DNA from: Chryseobacterium sp. 39-10
Lineage (GTDB): Bacteria; Bacteroidota; Bacteroidia; Flavobacteriales; Weeksellaceae
DNA: 64,000 nucleotides
Direction: 5' to 3'
Assembly: GCA_001898255.1 (NCBI GenBank)
Contig: MKTK01000010.1
Coordinates: 1-64,000 of the forward strand
In this document: one piece after another, positions 24,780 to 35,089 of the stretch
How positions within the stretch are numbered: position 1 is the first letter of the stretch
How the letters are laid out: each line of letters opens with the position of its first letter
Position numbers and translations under genes: made by a program
The notes under the pieces: generated by a model
What the model saw: only the letters and a program-made list of their open reading frames with translations
Database searches by the model: none
Told to the model about the DNA's origin: nothing

Positions 24780-26720
24780 CTACGGAACCAGCCGTACTAC
24801 ACGGTAACCTTTATTCACGTATGCACCTGCTTTGGATTTTTCAAATTCAAACTTGGTTGCAAGCTGAGTTTGCACTTTATTCATCTGTTTAAACAGCTCT
24901 CCTTTTTTGTTTTCACGGGTCAACATGTCATTCACAACGTCAAAACCAATTACCGCATACTTTGAAGGTGTTTTACAGTACTTATTTTTGAAAGACTCTA
25001 GAATTTCTTTTTCAAAACTGCCACTGGTATCAATTTTTCTGTCCATTAAATAGACGAAATTGGCCTGGCTCAGCTCATCAACTTTTTTCTCGAAAGCAGG
25101 GGAATAAAACATACTAAAAGCTTTAATTCCTTCCACTTCTTTGCTGAGTGCTATTATTCTGGATGCAAACGCATCACCTTCTGCATCGGCATTGCCTGCA
25201 AAAATAGCCACAACTGGTGCAGATTGCCCAGTCATCATGTTCTTGTCACTCTGGATATCTGCCGGCGAATCAACGATGACGACCTTGGCATTTTTTAATG
25301 ATTTCTCCAGATTTGTTTTTAAGTAATTCGCATTGGTTTTATCCGCCCCTGCTGCGATGTAGATTTTTTGATCAGAAAAGACATCTTTCACCTCTTTAAC
25401 GATGCGGTCTGCATAAACCTGATCACTGGTCTCGACAATCACGAGATTAGAATACTGCATCAACTCATCAGAATTTGCAAATGGTGCCACAACAGGAATC
25501 TTCTTATCCTTTACAAAATTCAGTACATCTAATACATTAGATTTAAAAAAAGGGCCTATAATAAGGTCAGTATTGTCTTTGTTGATTTGAGTTAAAGAGT
25601 TTTTAAAACTGTTTTCGTTTCCGGCATCCACTACTTTTACGTCAATTTTCTGCCCGTTCATGGCATTTCTTTCAATGGCGAGTTTTGCACCAGAAAGAAA
25701 GTCTAAAGAGAGCGTACGGTATTTAGAATCGTTGGTATCGAATCCGAAAGGAAGCATCAGTACAACACTCAGTGCATCGCCCGATTTTTTCACATAAGCC
25801 GCATCTAGCTTTTTAATTTTAAGCACCATCCCGGATTTCAAACCCTGCGAAAGTGAAGGGTTCAGCGACAACAAATCATCCAACGTAACACCATACTTGT
25901 TGATAATACCAAAAACTGTATCGCCGTCCTGCACAGTATAATTTACATAATCGTCACCCGTTGCTGCCGCTGCCGTGCTGCTGCTCGTTACCGTAGGTGT
26001 AGAAACAGGGGCAACTGTATTTCCTGCAGAAGAAATTTCACCTTTAATTCTAATCACATCTCCAGGTTGCAGCCCTTTTGCTTCCAATCCTGGGTTAAGC
26101 GCAAAAAGTTCCTTCTGGGTAAGGTTGAATTTCTTGGTCAGTTTATAGTAGTTGTCTTTGGGTTCTACAAGGTAACGATCTTCCGCCACGGATTTTTCGT
26201 CTTTGTTCACAATCTCAGTTTTGGCTTCCACCTCTGGCGCTTCTTTTACCGGCTCGTTAGGTTTAACAGCCGTCGCTTGGTGACCACCAAATTTTTTAAT
26301 ACTTTCTAAAGGCAACGTCACTTCGTCACCAATTTTCATGTGAGAATCAAGTTCAGGATTCAGCTGACGAAGCTCGGCTTCGGAAATTTGGTATTGCTTG
26401 GTGATGCCATAAATCGTTTGTTTGGGTTGCAAGACAATTTTGCCTAACTCTTTGGAAACTTTTTTTGGCGAAACAGCTTTCACTGGTTCTGCGGTAACCT
26501 GTTTTGTAGTTGTCGCAGTTTTATTCACCACTAAAACATCGCCAATGGCAATTTTGCCGTCTTTCACTTTGGGGTTCAGTTTCAGAAGTTCGTCTGTAGT
26601 CATCCCGTATTTTTTCGAGATATTGTATGGATTGTCGCCTTTGGCAACCGTATGGGTTTTTTGGGCAGCAATGGCCGAAAATGCGATTAAACCCGATAAA
26701 ACAAAGATTTTCTTCATCAT
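24780..26720 (-). CDS. LysM protein fused to a periplasmic-binding-protein-like domain
   Basis: A 646-aa exported protein. A signal peptide (ends AIAAQ) is followed by four LysM units, at about residues 20-65, 90-140, 180-225 and 258-305. Each has the T(V)xxGDxxxxIxxxYG...LLxLNP pattern and should bind peptidoglycan. From about 320 to the end lies a type 1 periplasmic-binding fold (LMLPFGFDTNDSKYR, LIIGPFFKSNVLDVLNF, KIPVVAPFAN), as in amino-acid binding proteins and LpoA-like regulators. There is no ABC transporter nearby. Regulation of cell-wall synthesis by analogy with LpoA is inferred. It follows bshC by 37 nt, with a possible -7 box at 26739-26746. Confidence 0.92.
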   Translation of the reverse strand: MMKKIFVLSGLIAFSAIAAQKTHTVAKGDNPYNISKKYGMTTDELLKLNPKVKDGKIAIGDVLVVNKTATTTKQVTAEPVKAVSPKKVSKELGKIVLQPKQTIYGITKQYQISEAELRQLNPELDSHMKIGDEVTLPLESIKKFGGHQATAVKPNEPVKEAPEVEAKTEIVNKDEKSVAEDRYLVEPKDNYYKLTKKFNLTQKELFALNPGLEAKGLQPGDVIRIKGEISSAGNTVAPVSTPTVTSSSTAAAATGDDYVNYTVQDGDTVFGIINKYGVTLDDLLSLNPSLSQGLKSGMVLKIKKLDAAYVKKSGDALSVVLMLPFGFDTNDSKYRTLSLDFLSGAKLAIERNAMNGQKIDVKVVDAGNENSFKNSLTQINKDNTDLIIGPFFKSNVLDVLNFVKDKKIPVVAPFANSDELMQYSNLVIVETSDQVYADRIVKEVKDVFSDQKIYIAAGADKTNANYLKTNLEKSLKNAKVVIVDSPADIQSDKNMMTGQSAPVVAIFAGNADAEGDAFASRIIALSKEVEGIKAFSMFYSPAFEKKVDELSQANFVYLMDRKIDTSGSFEKEILESFKNKYCKTPSKYAVIGFDVVNDMLTRENKKGELFKQMNKVQTQLATKFEFEKSKAGAYVNKGYRVVRLVP

Positions 26721-26738
26721 CTTTTGAATAATAATTTA

Positions 26739-26746
26739 CAAAAATA
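26739..26746 (-). promoter_or_regulatory. Possible -7 box (TATTTTTG) of the LysM gene
   Basis: The minus strand reads TATTTTTG, about 20 nt before the LysM ATG. No matching -33 TTG is visible, and the gene may also be read from bshC. Confidence 0.35.
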
Positions 26747-26757
26747 ATGCTTTAAAA

Positions 26758-28344
26758 TTAAATGGAAAGGATTATTAATTCGGACTTTTCAACATCCATT
26801 TCATCATAGCAATAGCGTAGCCACTCGCGTCCCAAAAGGGAATAAAATACCGAGAAATTGTACACTCTTTCTTGCCAAGAATTTCCCGGATGTACCGTGA
26901 GAAAAAGATTTTCGAGACGCTCGAGTTTTTCATGTTGTTTCATTTTTTCGGCACGCAAAAGTCGTTTTTTCATTCGCTGAAAAGAGTTCAGCTGACGGCG
27001 CTCCTCTGCACTCACCAGGTTTGCGAAACTTTTGTCGGTTTTTTTGGCTTGTTCTGCAAGGTTTTCAAACTGCTGTTTGAGATGTACTTCCTGTTCATCT
27101 AATAGCTGTAGAATTTCATTGTTGATCATCACCATTTCCTTCGAAACCGAAGCAAAATTTCGAAACAAATCATGAATCTCAATACCGATTTTCTCCGTTT
27201 TTAAGAGTGTTTTCTCGGAGATGAAAACCAACGAATCACGAGGGATGAGTACCGGAAAAGGAAGATCCAACTTTTCAAAATATTCCTTCAGCTCCAGCCA
27301 GTACATCACCTCAGCATTTCCCCCAATGTAAGCCAAATTGGGAAGCACCGATTCCTGATAAACAGGGCGCATCAAGGCATTTGGACTGAACTTTTCAGGA
27401 TGCTTGTCGAGCTCCTCCAGCATTTCTGTTGCTGTAAACACGATTGCTGTATCCACTATCCGGTATTGCTCCTTATCGTAGCTTATTCTGTTTCGTGTAT
27501 CTGAAAGGTAGAAAAGGTTAATTTCCCGAGGGTTTACCTGAACTTTACCGTATTTCTTCTCCAGAAAATTTACTGTTTCTTTAGTTGATTCCTGTAATTC
27601 GTGATGAAGCAGTTCGCCTCTGAAAACGTTTTTCATTTCCACTTTCAGTGCGGCATCATTGCCATCAATCACTACTAAACCATACTTTGAGAACAGTTCA
27701 TGAACCAAGCTTCTGGTAGCAAAAGCCAACGAATTTCCTTTTCGGTAGGCACGTTTCATCATCAGAATCAGTTCGGTGCCAAAAACGGTGTCTTTAAATT
27801 CGCGCTCAAATTCAGAGATGAAAAAATCATCCTGCACTTTTATATCTCCAACTGCACCTCCCGATTTTGCTTTGGTTTCATAATAAAAGTTTTCGGTACT
27901 GAAATGGTTAATTTCTTCAAAATCGTGATCTTCAGTCGCCATCCAAAAAACCGGAACCACTTTGTTGTCCGGGAAACAATCATTAAGCAATGCTGCCGTT
28001 TTGATTGTTTGAAGAATTTTATAAATAAAAAAAACAGGACCCGCAAAAAGATTGAGCTGATGGCCAGTGGTTACCGTAAAAGTACCAGCATTGCGTAATG
28101 ATTCTATATTTTTCAGCTGTAGCTCGCTACAGGTTATGTCATTAGACTGCTTTTTCAACGTTTCTACCAGAACATTACGTTGCTGCTGCGAAAAGGTTGT
28201 CGCCTTCCGCATAATTTGTTGCGCTATATGCTGCGTTGAGAAAATGGACTCTTCGAATCCCGGAACTTTCTGCTGTAGAAAATCCTTGATGAGAAGCGGT
28301 ATGCTTTCAATTTCAGTAAATGGTATGGTGGTGATTTTTTTCAA
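26758..28344 (-). CDS. bshC: Bacillithiol biosynthesis cysteine-adding enzyme BshC
   Basis: A cytoplasmic enzyme of 528 aa that adds cysteine to GlcN-malate, the last step of bacillithiol synthesis. VTTGHQLNLFAGPVFFIYK and FWMATEDHDFEEINHF are family motifs in the nucleotide-binding core. A long coiled coil follows at about residues 400-500, as in known BshC. The track start at 28368 is a TTG next to a -7 box (28373-28380), so I use the next in-frame TTG at 28344, giving MKKITTIPFTEIES, the usual BshC opening. It heads the run bshC-LysM-fabD-GYDIA kinase. Confidence 0.93.
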   Translation of the reverse strand: MKKITTIPFTEIESIPLLIKDFLQQKVPGFEESIFSTQHIAQQIMRKATTFSQQQRNVLVETLKKQSNDITCSELQLKNIESLRNAGTFTVTTGHQLNLFAGPVFFIYKILQTIKTAALLNDCFPDNKVVPVFWMATEDHDFEEINHFSTENFYYETKAKSGGAVGDIKVQDDFFISEFEREFKDTVFGTELILMMKRAYRKGNSLAFATRSLVHELFSKYGLVVIDGNDAALKVEMKNVFRGELLHHELQESTKETVNFLEKKYGKVQVNPREINLFYLSDTRNRISYDKEQYRIVDTAIVFTATEMLEELDKHPEKFSPNALMRPVYQESVLPNLAYIGGNAEVMYWLELKEYFEKLDLPFPVLIPRDSLVFISEKTLLKTEKIGIEIHDLFRNFASVSKEMVMINNEILQLLDEQEVHLKQQFENLAEQAKKTDKSFANLVSAEERRQLNSFQRMKKRLLRAEKMKQHEKLERLENLFLTVHPGNSWQERVYNFSVFYSLLGREWLRYCYDEMDVEKSELIILSI

Positions 28345-28372
28345 AATAGGGATAAAAAGTGTTGACAACCGA

Positions 28373-28380
28373 CAAAATTA
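28373..28380 (-). promoter_or_regulatory. -7 box (TAATTTTG) of bshC
   Basis: The minus strand reads TAATTTTG in the 52-nt gap between the porin stop and the revised bshC start. It leaves a leader of about 20 nt if bshC starts at the TTG at 28344. No -33 TTG at normal spacing. Confidence 0.5.
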
Positions 28381-28396
28381 TTTCTTGAGCCCTTCA

Positions 28397-30325
28397 TTAA
28401 CTAAAAAGATACCAAACAATTCCCATATTAACCCTAAAATCGTAAAGGGGATAAGAGGGAGCCGTGAAAGATTCATTCTTCATAAAAGTGGTGTTAAGAT
28501 GTTGTGCCTCGATGAAGAAGAACATGCGTTTTACTTTCAGGTTAAAATAAGCATCACCAATGGGTTGCCCACCGATGGTTTGTCCGTTGGTTCCCGGCAA
28601 AATATACTCGTTGAGCATAGGGAAATACTCGCGGGAAGCAAATTTGGAAAAATAATACAACTTTATACCTGCCTGGATCTCGGCGGCATTCTTAAAGACC
28701 TTCGATTGCCAATACAAGTTGGCCCGCGCCACGACATTTGGCATGGGGAACAAGTCCTTGTTGCTGATCGCTGTCTGAAAGAGCACTCTCGGATTGAGGT
28801 GAAACTGCCCATAGCTGAACGTTGCTTCACCTCCAATTTGTGAAATATTGAGCGAGGATCCACTTTGCTGTGGTTGCGCCGCTGCATCGAGATAGGTGTA
28901 ATGATCTATTCTGAAATAATTCGCAAACACACTACTCTTGAACCATTTTAAATGAACATCGCCACCGATTTCGGTGACAGTCTGGTTCTTGGGCTGTGCA
29001 AAATAGTAATTAAATTTTCTGTAAACAGATGGATTAATCAACAAATTGAATGTGGGAGCCGCGGTTTGAAAATTTACGTGTGCATTAACGAAATAATCTT
29101 TAATAGGTTCAAATTTCAGCAAGTTCTGAGAACGTAGAAAACTTCCGAATTCGCTGCCGTTCGAAAATTCCAGATTGGCATTTAACTCTATTTTGCTCCA
29201 CAGCTTAATGAGTAAATTTCCGACGGCACCCAATCTGTTTTCCGACAGCTCCTGAGGATAGCCGAAGGAATGTGGTAATGCCGCGCCAATACCCAACCTG
29301 ATGAACTGATGACGAACACCTGCATCAAGCTTAAAATTAGGTTTATCGAATAAAACACTTACCGTATTGCTCAGGTTTTCGGAATATTTCTTGGAAGCGA
29401 GCGGATAGTTGATCAGCTCCTTCTGACTGGTGAAATAGAAGTTTTCAGGGTTTGCCTGACCGTAGTAAAATTTATTAATCTGCTGATATATCGTATGGCG
29501 AATTTTAAACGGAAATTTTTCTGACGCAAATGGACGAAACTCATGACTCAAGTAATATCTGCGGTAGGCAAACCTCGAATTGGAGCCCACCAAATTAACC
29601 GGGAGATTCAGCCGGTTATCGTAATTGCTTCCGCCATTAAAAAATAGATTCAGATCGGCAATACCGCCATTCTCTTCATTGTTAACGTTTTGATGAATAT
29701 AATGCGCAAAAGCTTCATACTTGTTATTTTTGGAAACGAAATGTCCAGAAAAAGTAATATTGTTATTGACTGCCAAATTATGCAGGTAATTTCCCAGCGA
29801 ACGTAAAGCCATATATTCCACTGCGAAATTAAAATTTTTGCCAATATTCTGAGTATACATAGATTCCAGCGCCAGACCTGTATTGACCGCGTTGTGGTAG
29901 GCAAATGAAGCAGTGGGTGTTTTTACGTCGTAATACTTAATATCGTCAATTCCTTTAATGAAATAGGATTTATTGGAAGGAAGCAGCGACAAGTTTTGTT
30001 CGGTATTGACCGAGAACACAAGCGGATTAAACCCCTGACCAATATTCGCAAACTGCACCTTGCCGAAATTATCGCGGTTATTATATTGTGTAAAAACATA
30101 GGTTTTCTCATTGGAAAACACGGTATCGAAAATTTTCTTCTCGCCGAAGCGGGTTTGATATTGGTAATCGTAGATGGTAGGTTTAAAGATTTTAAGGGAA
30201 TCTTTTCGTCCAGTATCTACCACGAGGGTATCTTGAGGTTTAATCCTGTTGGAGTCGGTTTTGTTGATCACCTGAGCATGAGCAGTAATGGCGAGGAACG
30301 ATAAACATAACAGAATATACTTCAT
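28397..30325 (-). CDS. Putative outer-membrane porin
   Basis: A beta-barrel protein of 642 aa similar to the Bacteroidota putative-porin family. The ATG at 30325 (MKYILLCLSFLAITAHAQ) gives a clean signal peptide; the track start at 30379 is a non-signal extension upstream of the -7 box. The mature chain has alternating aromatic strands throughout (NKFYYGQANPENFYF, FNYYFAQPKNQ) and ends in an aromatic-rich strand (RVNMGIVWYLFS), as outer-membrane barrels do. The N-terminal region (KFEPT-like KIFKPTIYDYQYQTRFG) may be a periplasmic plug. The substrate is unknown. It lies between susD and bshC. Confidence 0.85.
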   Translation of the reverse strand: MKYILLCLSFLAITAHAQVINKTDSNRIKPQDTLVVDTGRKDSLKIFKPTIYDYQYQTRFGEKKIFDTVFSNEKTYVFTQYNNRDNFGKVQFANIGQGFNPLVFSVNTEQNLSLLPSNKSYFIKGIDDIKYYDVKTPTASFAYHNAVNTGLALESMYTQNIGKNFNFAVEYMALRSLGNYLHNLAVNNNITFSGHFVSKNNKYEAFAHYIHQNVNNEENGGIADLNLFFNGGSNYDNRLNLPVNLVGSNSRFAYRRYYLSHEFRPFASEKFPFKIRHTIYQQINKFYYGQANPENFYFTSQKELINYPLASKKYSENLSNTVSVLFDKPNFKLDAGVRHQFIRLGIGAALPHSFGYPQELSENRLGAVGNLLIKLWSKIELNANLEFSNGSEFGSFLRSQNLLKFEPIKDYFVNAHVNFQTAAPTFNLLINPSVYRKFNYYFAQPKNQTVTEIGGDVHLKWFKSSVFANYFRIDHYTYLDAAAQPQQSGSSLNISQIGGEATFSYGQFHLNPRVLFQTAISNKDLFPMPNVVARANLYWQSKVFKNAAEIQAGIKLYYFSKFASREYFPMLNEYILPGTNGQTIGGQPIGDAYFNLKVKRMFFFIEAQHLNTTFMKNESFTAPSYPLYDFRVNMGIVWYLFS

Positions 30326-30342
30326 TGTTTGGTTTTGGAGTA

Positions 30343-30350
30343 CAAATGTA
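30343..30350 (-). promoter_or_regulatory. -7 box (TACATTTG) of the porin gene
   Basis: The minus strand reads TACATTTG, 18 nt before the revised porin ATG and right after the susD terminator. Confidence 0.5.
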
Positions 30351-30365
30351 AGAAATATGAGGAAA

Positions 30366-30397
30366 TAAAAAAGCTGCAATCGTTGGATTGCAGCTTT
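30366..30397 (-). terminator. Intrinsic terminator after susD
   Basis: AAAGCTGCAATC and GATTGCAGCTTT form a perfect 12-bp stem with a 4-nt loop and flanking T-run on the minus strand, about 22 nt past the SusD stop. Confidence 0.88.
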
Positions 30398-30419
30398 AGG
30401 AATTATAGGTAATGCTTAC

Positions 30420-31913
30420 TTAGTATCCGGGATATTGTTTAAGGTTGGCATTATTATTAAGTGCTGTTCTCGTAATGGGTAGCACAAATCTATAATCATC
30501 ACCCTGAACATCACAGGTTGTACAGTTAGAAGGTCGGTGCACTGGTAAACCGTATCTTTTCAAGTCCAGAAAGCGTTGTCCTTCCGAGAAGAATTCCTTT
30601 GATTTTTCTGTAAGGATATCGTCAAGTAAATTTGTACCTGAATAAGATGTACCTTTTCTTGCTGACGCAAACGCGTTAAGTTCAGAAAGTGCAGCAGTTG
30701 GGTTAGTAAGTCTTAATGCTTCTATACGCAATAATTCTGCTTCAGAGTATCTAAAAATCCGGATATTTCGATTGAAATTCCCTGTACTTGTTGTTCGTGG
30801 ATACTTGTTTACCCAATAACCAGGCGTAGTATCACCGATATTATTACCGATAGTAGAGAACAAGCCAGTGTTAATGTTTCCTCCACGACGGATGTCTGTT
30901 GCAGGAATGCTATTATAAAATGTTGCATTTGCAAGAATACATCTCCGTGTTGCATCACCTACCGAATAATACACAGGTAATGCTCCATTTGATCCAATAT
31001 TCATCACGGGGTTACTGGAAGTTGACATATCAATTTCCCAGATGGTTTCACCATGGCCCTCGTAAATAGCATCATTCTGGTTAACCCAATACTTTTGATA
31101 GTCTGCTGAGCCATACTGACTGCTGTTATTTGATACAAACGACCCGCTATTTGTTGCGGCGTTAATGTCACCCATGGGCGCATGATTTTTAACATCTGTT
31201 GCATACTGCAATGCTAACTCTGCATCTCCTGGCGCTCTTCGTGTTAAATACAATCTTGAAAGAACAATTTTTGCTGCATCAGGACCTACAAATACTTTCT
31301 TCGTGGGTGTGTGAGTGTGAGCAATTCCGTCGTTTAAATCTGCAATAATCTGATCATATACCTGTGAAACAGTAGCTCTCGCGGGCTGAATTGTTACATC
31401 ATAATCATTAAGCACTAAAGGTACTCCAAATTCCTGATTAACACCTGATGCCGGCGTTGGAGAGTAATAACTCACCAAATAATAATAGGCAATACCTCTC
31501 AAGATTTTGGCCTCACCTTTCATTTGCACTACTTCAGGTGTTTGAGGCACCTTAGTATTGTTAATAACCATGTTACAACTCAAAATTACATCATACATAG
31601 ACCGATAAAACTTGAACTGGTTTTGGTCTGCACTAAACGTATAATTATAAGTAAGTAGAAAAACTGAACGGCTTGGTGTATTATAAATTTTGTCACCCAA
31701 AACATCTCCGAATAGCATAACGTCATTCCCTAAAGCGCTTACGTCACCTATTGATAAATAGGCATTAGTAAGGAACATCTGTAGTTTACTGGCGGTATTA
31801 ACTGCATCGAGCAAATCACCGTTGGGCGGCAAAAGCTCCAAATCTCTGTCGCTGCATGAGTTGAATCCACTCAACGTCAATGCTACTGATATCATTAAAA
31901 TATACTTTTTCAT
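30420..31913 (-). CDS. SusD/RagB-family nutrient-binding lipoprotein
   Basis: A 497-aa outer-surface lipoprotein that captures ligand and acts as the lid of its SusC partner. The signal MKKYILMISVALTLSGFNSC gives a lipid-modified Cys20. The N-terminal half carries SusD TPR-like helices (KIVLSRLYLTRRAPGD) and the C-terminal RagB/SusD domain has RIFRYSEAELLRIEALRL and a FFSEGQRFLDLKRYGLP motif. It is 20 nt downstream of susC and ends in a strong terminator. Ligand is unknown: no glycosidase, peptidase or regulator flanks the pair. Confidence 0.95.
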   Translation of the reverse strand: MKKYILMISVALTLSGFNSCSDRDLELLPPNGDLLDAVNTASKLQMFLTNAYLSIGDVSALGNDVMLFGDVLGDKIYNTPSRSVFLLTYNYTFSADQNQFKFYRSMYDVILSCNMVINNTKVPQTPEVVQMKGEAKILRGIAYYYLVSYYSPTPASGVNQEFGVPLVLNDYDVTIQPARATVSQVYDQIIADLNDGIAHTHTPTKKVFVGPDAAKIVLSRLYLTRRAPGDAELALQYATDVKNHAPMGDINAATNSGSFVSNNSSQYGSADYQKYWVNQNDAIYEGHGETIWEIDMSTSSNPVMNIGSNGALPVYYSVGDATRRCILANATFYNSIPATDIRRGGNINTGLFSTIGNNIGDTTPGYWVNKYPRTTSTGNFNRNIRIFRYSEAELLRIEALRLTNPTAALSELNAFASARKGTSYSGTNLLDDILTEKSKEFFSEGQRFLDLKRYGLPVHRPSNCTTCDVQGDDYRFVLPITRTALNNNANLKQYPGY

Positions 31914-31933
31914 TGTTAGTTACTGTTAAAAAA

Positions 31934-34870
31934 TTAAAACCCAATTTGAATACCTACAGAAAGTGTTCTAAGAACCGGTGAAGAGTACCAGTAGCGACCT
32001 TTACCTAACCAAGACCACGAGTTGCTAGTAGATTCGGGATCATAGTTAAGGTTTTTGTCGAAAGTATAGGTAAGAAGGTTTGTACCACGTAAGTAAACGG
32101 TTAGGTTATTTAATCCTGTTTGTTCTTTGAAAAGACTACCGAAAGAGTAAGATATTCTCATCTCTTTCAAACGGATATGATCTCCTTTGCTTACAAAACG
32201 CGAAGATTCTAAACGTGAAGTACTTGGATTTCCTATCTCAGCCCTGGGATTATCCAGACTGTAATTTTCATTACCCGGGGCATTTGTCCACACATCCAAT
32301 GCCTCTACTACTTGATTTCTGGTTGGGAAAGCTCCATCATGCTGCGTATAAGATCTTACGCCGTTTTGCACATAAAAATCAAACTGACCACTCACCAAGA
32401 AGCTAAGAGAAAAACCTTTGTATTTCAACTCGTTGCTAATTCCAACGTTATACAACGGAAAGGCACTTTTACCCATCCACGCTTTTTGTGCACTTGTTCT
32501 TTTGTTGGTAACATCGCTCATGCTTCCGTCAGTATACCATAATGCATCACCTGCCTTAATGTTCTTACTAGAGTCATCTTGTTGTGCTACACCGGCCCAG
32601 AGAAAAGTAAAATATTCTCCCAGAATATGACCTGGTGCTAATGCAACCAACTCGTTACTTTCACCGCTCGTATCTCCTTCAAATGTTACTAAATTTTGAT
32701 TAAGTTTTTCAACAACCGATTTATTATATGCAAAAGTACCATTAATTGACCATTGGAAGTTATCATTCCTGACTGGTATAGCATCCACCACAACTTCATA
32801 TCCACGGTTTCTAACAGCTGCTACGTTACCATTGAATTCCGTAGGCCCTCCAGCTTCATGTGCAGGATAGGTTTTAAAGATGGCTTTATCGGTATATTTA
32901 TCGTAATAATCCAGATTAAACTTCAAACGATCATTAAAAAAACCAATGTCTGCACCCACGTCAAGATGGGCAGACTCTTCCCAACTTAGCTGCCTGTTCC
33001 CTGGCCTTGCTACATATCCATACCCTGCATTTTCACCATATCCATACTGTGTATTATAAAGAATTAATGCATATTGGTTATATTGGTTGTTCCACTGGTC
33101 TGCATAAGGAATATTACCCAATACCCCATAACTTGCGCGAAGTACAAAAGATGACATTGCCTTCGGGAAGAAAGATTCGTTTGCCACATTCCATGAACCT
33201 CCAACGGACCAAAAGTTACCCCATTTACTATCACCCAAAGTTGAATTTCCATCTCTTCTTAACTGTCCAGATAAAGTATATTTCTTATCTAACGTATAGT
33301 TTAATCGACCAAAGTAAGAAATCTGTCTCCATTGCTGGTCACTATTTCCGCCCAACAATTGCTCGGCAAAAGAGAAGTAAGGTCGTGGATCTGTTTGTGT
33401 CACCGAGAATAATCCTAAATTATTATAGATATGATCCTGATACTCCATTCCCAAAAAGGTCTGCAAATCATGCCGTCCATTAAACATATTTCTGTAGCTC
33501 ACCGTATTTACCCAGTTCCAGTCAAAGATAGTGGATCTTTCGTCGCGAAGTACACCCTTATTAAAATCCTGATTGGTATAGATGGGATGTCCCTTCAAAA
33601 CACTCTGCATTTCCTTCATGAACTGCGCCTGCATTCCATATAATGAATTGAAGTAAAAGTTTTTTGCAAACTGCCAATCCATATTTACAGATCCAATAAT
33701 GGTATTGATGGTAGCCCATTGCTTAGCTTCGTTAACGAGTGCAACAGGGTTCATCCCAGCTGTTGCTCCCTGACCCAGGTCGTCATTATATGCACCAGTA
33801 CCCTTAGGATCGTAAATCTGCCGCAAAGGAGATATCATAATAGCTGATGTAACGGGGTTGGCTACAGATCGACCACCCATATAGGTATCACGTTTAATAT
33901 TGGAATAGTTTAAATTCAACCCAAATTTCAACTTATCTGACGCCTTGTGATCCAACGCTGTATTAATACTAATTCTATCGAAACCAGCACTTTTCATCAG
34001 TGGATCATTCGAGTAGTACGTACCACCTATCCTATAAGATGTATTTGCTGCTCCACCTGAAGCTGAGAAATTATACGTTGTAACAACTGAAGAGTTACGC
34101 GCAACGGTCTTGGTCCAATCCGTACCGGGTGTTCCTTTTACATACTGCGGTTCGTATGTAGTAAGATAGTCATTCACCGCATCCGAAAAAGAAGCATAAG
34201 TTCCAGCGGGTCTGGTATTCCACATCAAAATACCACCGTACTTGATATATTGGTCTGCAGTAAAGACCTGGAGCTTATCATATGCTCTATCCTGAACTCC
34301 AAGTTCTGTAGAAAACTCAAAACGGGTTTTCTGATTAAATTTTCCTTTTTTCGTATTGACCAAGATAACTCCATTTGCACCTCTTGAACCGTATAAAGCC
34401 GTTGCCGAAGCATCTTTAAGCACATTAACCGATTCAATGGCGTTGGGGTCAATAGAGGATAGTGGATTCCATGATTCCATAATGGAAGCATTATCGGCAC
34501 CTTTACCAACCACTACTCCATCAATTACGTAAAGTGGATTGGGTGTACCAATCAATGAACTTACCCCACGAATGGTGATCATGTTGGATGATCCTGCGTC
34601 TCCACTTGCGGAGGAGAAGTTTAGACCTGCCACTCGACCATTCAAAACGTCATCAACGGAAGAAAATGGAGTAGACTCAAAATTTGCTTTCGAAACTACA
34701 TTGTAGGACCCAACCTTTTGAGCAGGATCCAACTTGATCCCTCCAATCAGAACAACTTCCTGAATTTCTCTGGTTTTGGTTGCAGTATCCTTTTTTGTTT
34801 TTTGAGCCATCAGTGTATGACCGGCAAAAAACAGTACGCCCATACTTAAAACTCGTAATTTTACATTCAT
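31934..34870 (-). CDS. SusC/RagA-family TonB-dependent outer-membrane transporter
   Basis: A 978-aa TonB-dependent importer. The signal peptide ends TLMAQ (about residue 22). Directly after it come a TonB-box-like segment ([10 protein letters not shown]) and the plug domain with the SusC signature [19 protein letters not shown] 22-stranded barrel follows to the end ([13 protein letters not shown]). The roughly 80-residue carboxypeptidase-regulatory-like domain found in front of the plug in many SusC proteins is absent. It probably draws energy from the ExbB/ExbD/TonB complex. It is transcribed with the SusD gene from a region with a 9-bp inverted repeat. Confidence 0.95.
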   Translation of the reverse strand: MNVKLRVLSMGVLFFAGHTLMAQKTKKDTATKTREIQEVVLIGGIKLDPAQKVGSYNVVSKANFESTPFSSVDDVLNGRVAGLNFSSASGDAGSSNMITIRGVSSLIGTPNPLYVIDGVVVGKGADNASIMESWNPLSSIDPNAIESVNVLKDASATALYGSRGANGVILVNTKKGKFNQKTRFEFSTELGVQDRAYDKLQVFTADQYIKYGGILMWNTRPAGTYASFSDAVNDYLTTYEPQYVKGTPGTDWTKTVARNSSVVTTYNFSASGGAANTSYRIGGTYYSNDPLMKSAGFDRISINTALDHKASDKLKFGLNLNYSNIKRDTYMGGRSVANPVTSAIMISPLRQIYDPKGTGAYNDDLGQGATAGMNPVALVNEAKQWATINTIIGSVNMDWQFAKNFYFNSLYGMQAQFMKEMQSVLKGHPIYTNQDFNKGVLRDERSTIFDWNWVNTVSYRNMFNGRHDLQTFLGMEYQDHIYNNLGLFSVTQTDPRPYFSFAEQLLGGNSDQQWRQISYFGRLNYTLDKKYTLSGQLRRDGNSTLGDSKWGNFWSVGGSWNVANESFFPKAMSSFVLRASYGVLGNIPYADQWNNQYNQYALILYNTQYGYGENAGYGYVARPGNRQLSWEESAHLDVGADIGFFNDRLKFNLDYYDKYTDKAIFKTYPAHEAGGPTEFNGNVAAVRNRGYEVVVDAIPVRNDNFQWSINGTFAYNKSVVEKLNQNLVTFEGDTSGESNELVALAPGHILGEYFTFLWAGVAQQDDSSKNIKAGDALWYTDGSMSDVTNKRTSAQKAWMGKSAFPLYNVGISNELKYKGFSLSFLVSGQFDFYVQNGVRSYTQHDGAFPTRNQVVEALDVWTNAPGNENYSLDNPRAEIGNPSTSRLESSRFVSKGDHIRLKEMRISYSFGSLFKEQTGLNNLTVYLRGTNLLTYTFDKNLNYDPESTSNSWSWLGKGRYWYSSPVLRTLSVGIQIGF

Positions 34871-34897
34871 ATTAACACTATTTAATATTTAATGGGG

Positions 34898-34928
34898 CAA
34901 ATATGTTAATTATTTTTAACATATACAA
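34898..34928 (-). promoter_or_regulatory. Probable susC promoter with overlapping inverted repeat
   Basis: On the minus strand, TTG (34926-34928), 20 nt and CATATTTG (34898-34905; one mismatch to TAnnTTTG) resemble a promoter 28 nt before the ATG. The perfect inverted repeat ATATGTTAA-N6-TTAACATAT (34901-34924) covers its spacer and part of the -7 box, as an operator would. An alternative -7 box, TAAATTTG, is at 34990-34997. Confidence 0.45.
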
Positions 34929-35044
34929 ATCAATATTGAGGAAAAAATAGTACTTTCTTATATTTTCCCAATTAATTCTACCGCTATGACAAATTTATTA
35001 TGAAATGATTGATAATTGCGCGGTCTTTAATAAACATGCTTGAA

Positions 35045-35077
35045 CAAAAAAACCTGCCAATTGGCAGGTTTTTTTGT
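35045..35077 (-). terminator. Intrinsic terminator of the rimP-nusA-infB operon
   Basis: A near-perfect palindrome, AAAAAAACCTGCCAA / TTGGCAGGTTTTTTT, ends 13 nt past the infB stop, with a T-run on the minus strand. Confidence 0.92.
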
Positions 35078-35089
35078 TCTTCGTAAAAC

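Noticed and set aside
28067-28843. 258-aa plus-strand ORF covering the bshC/porin junction
   Set aside because: It runs antisense through two well-supported genes and their promoter; no family resemblance.
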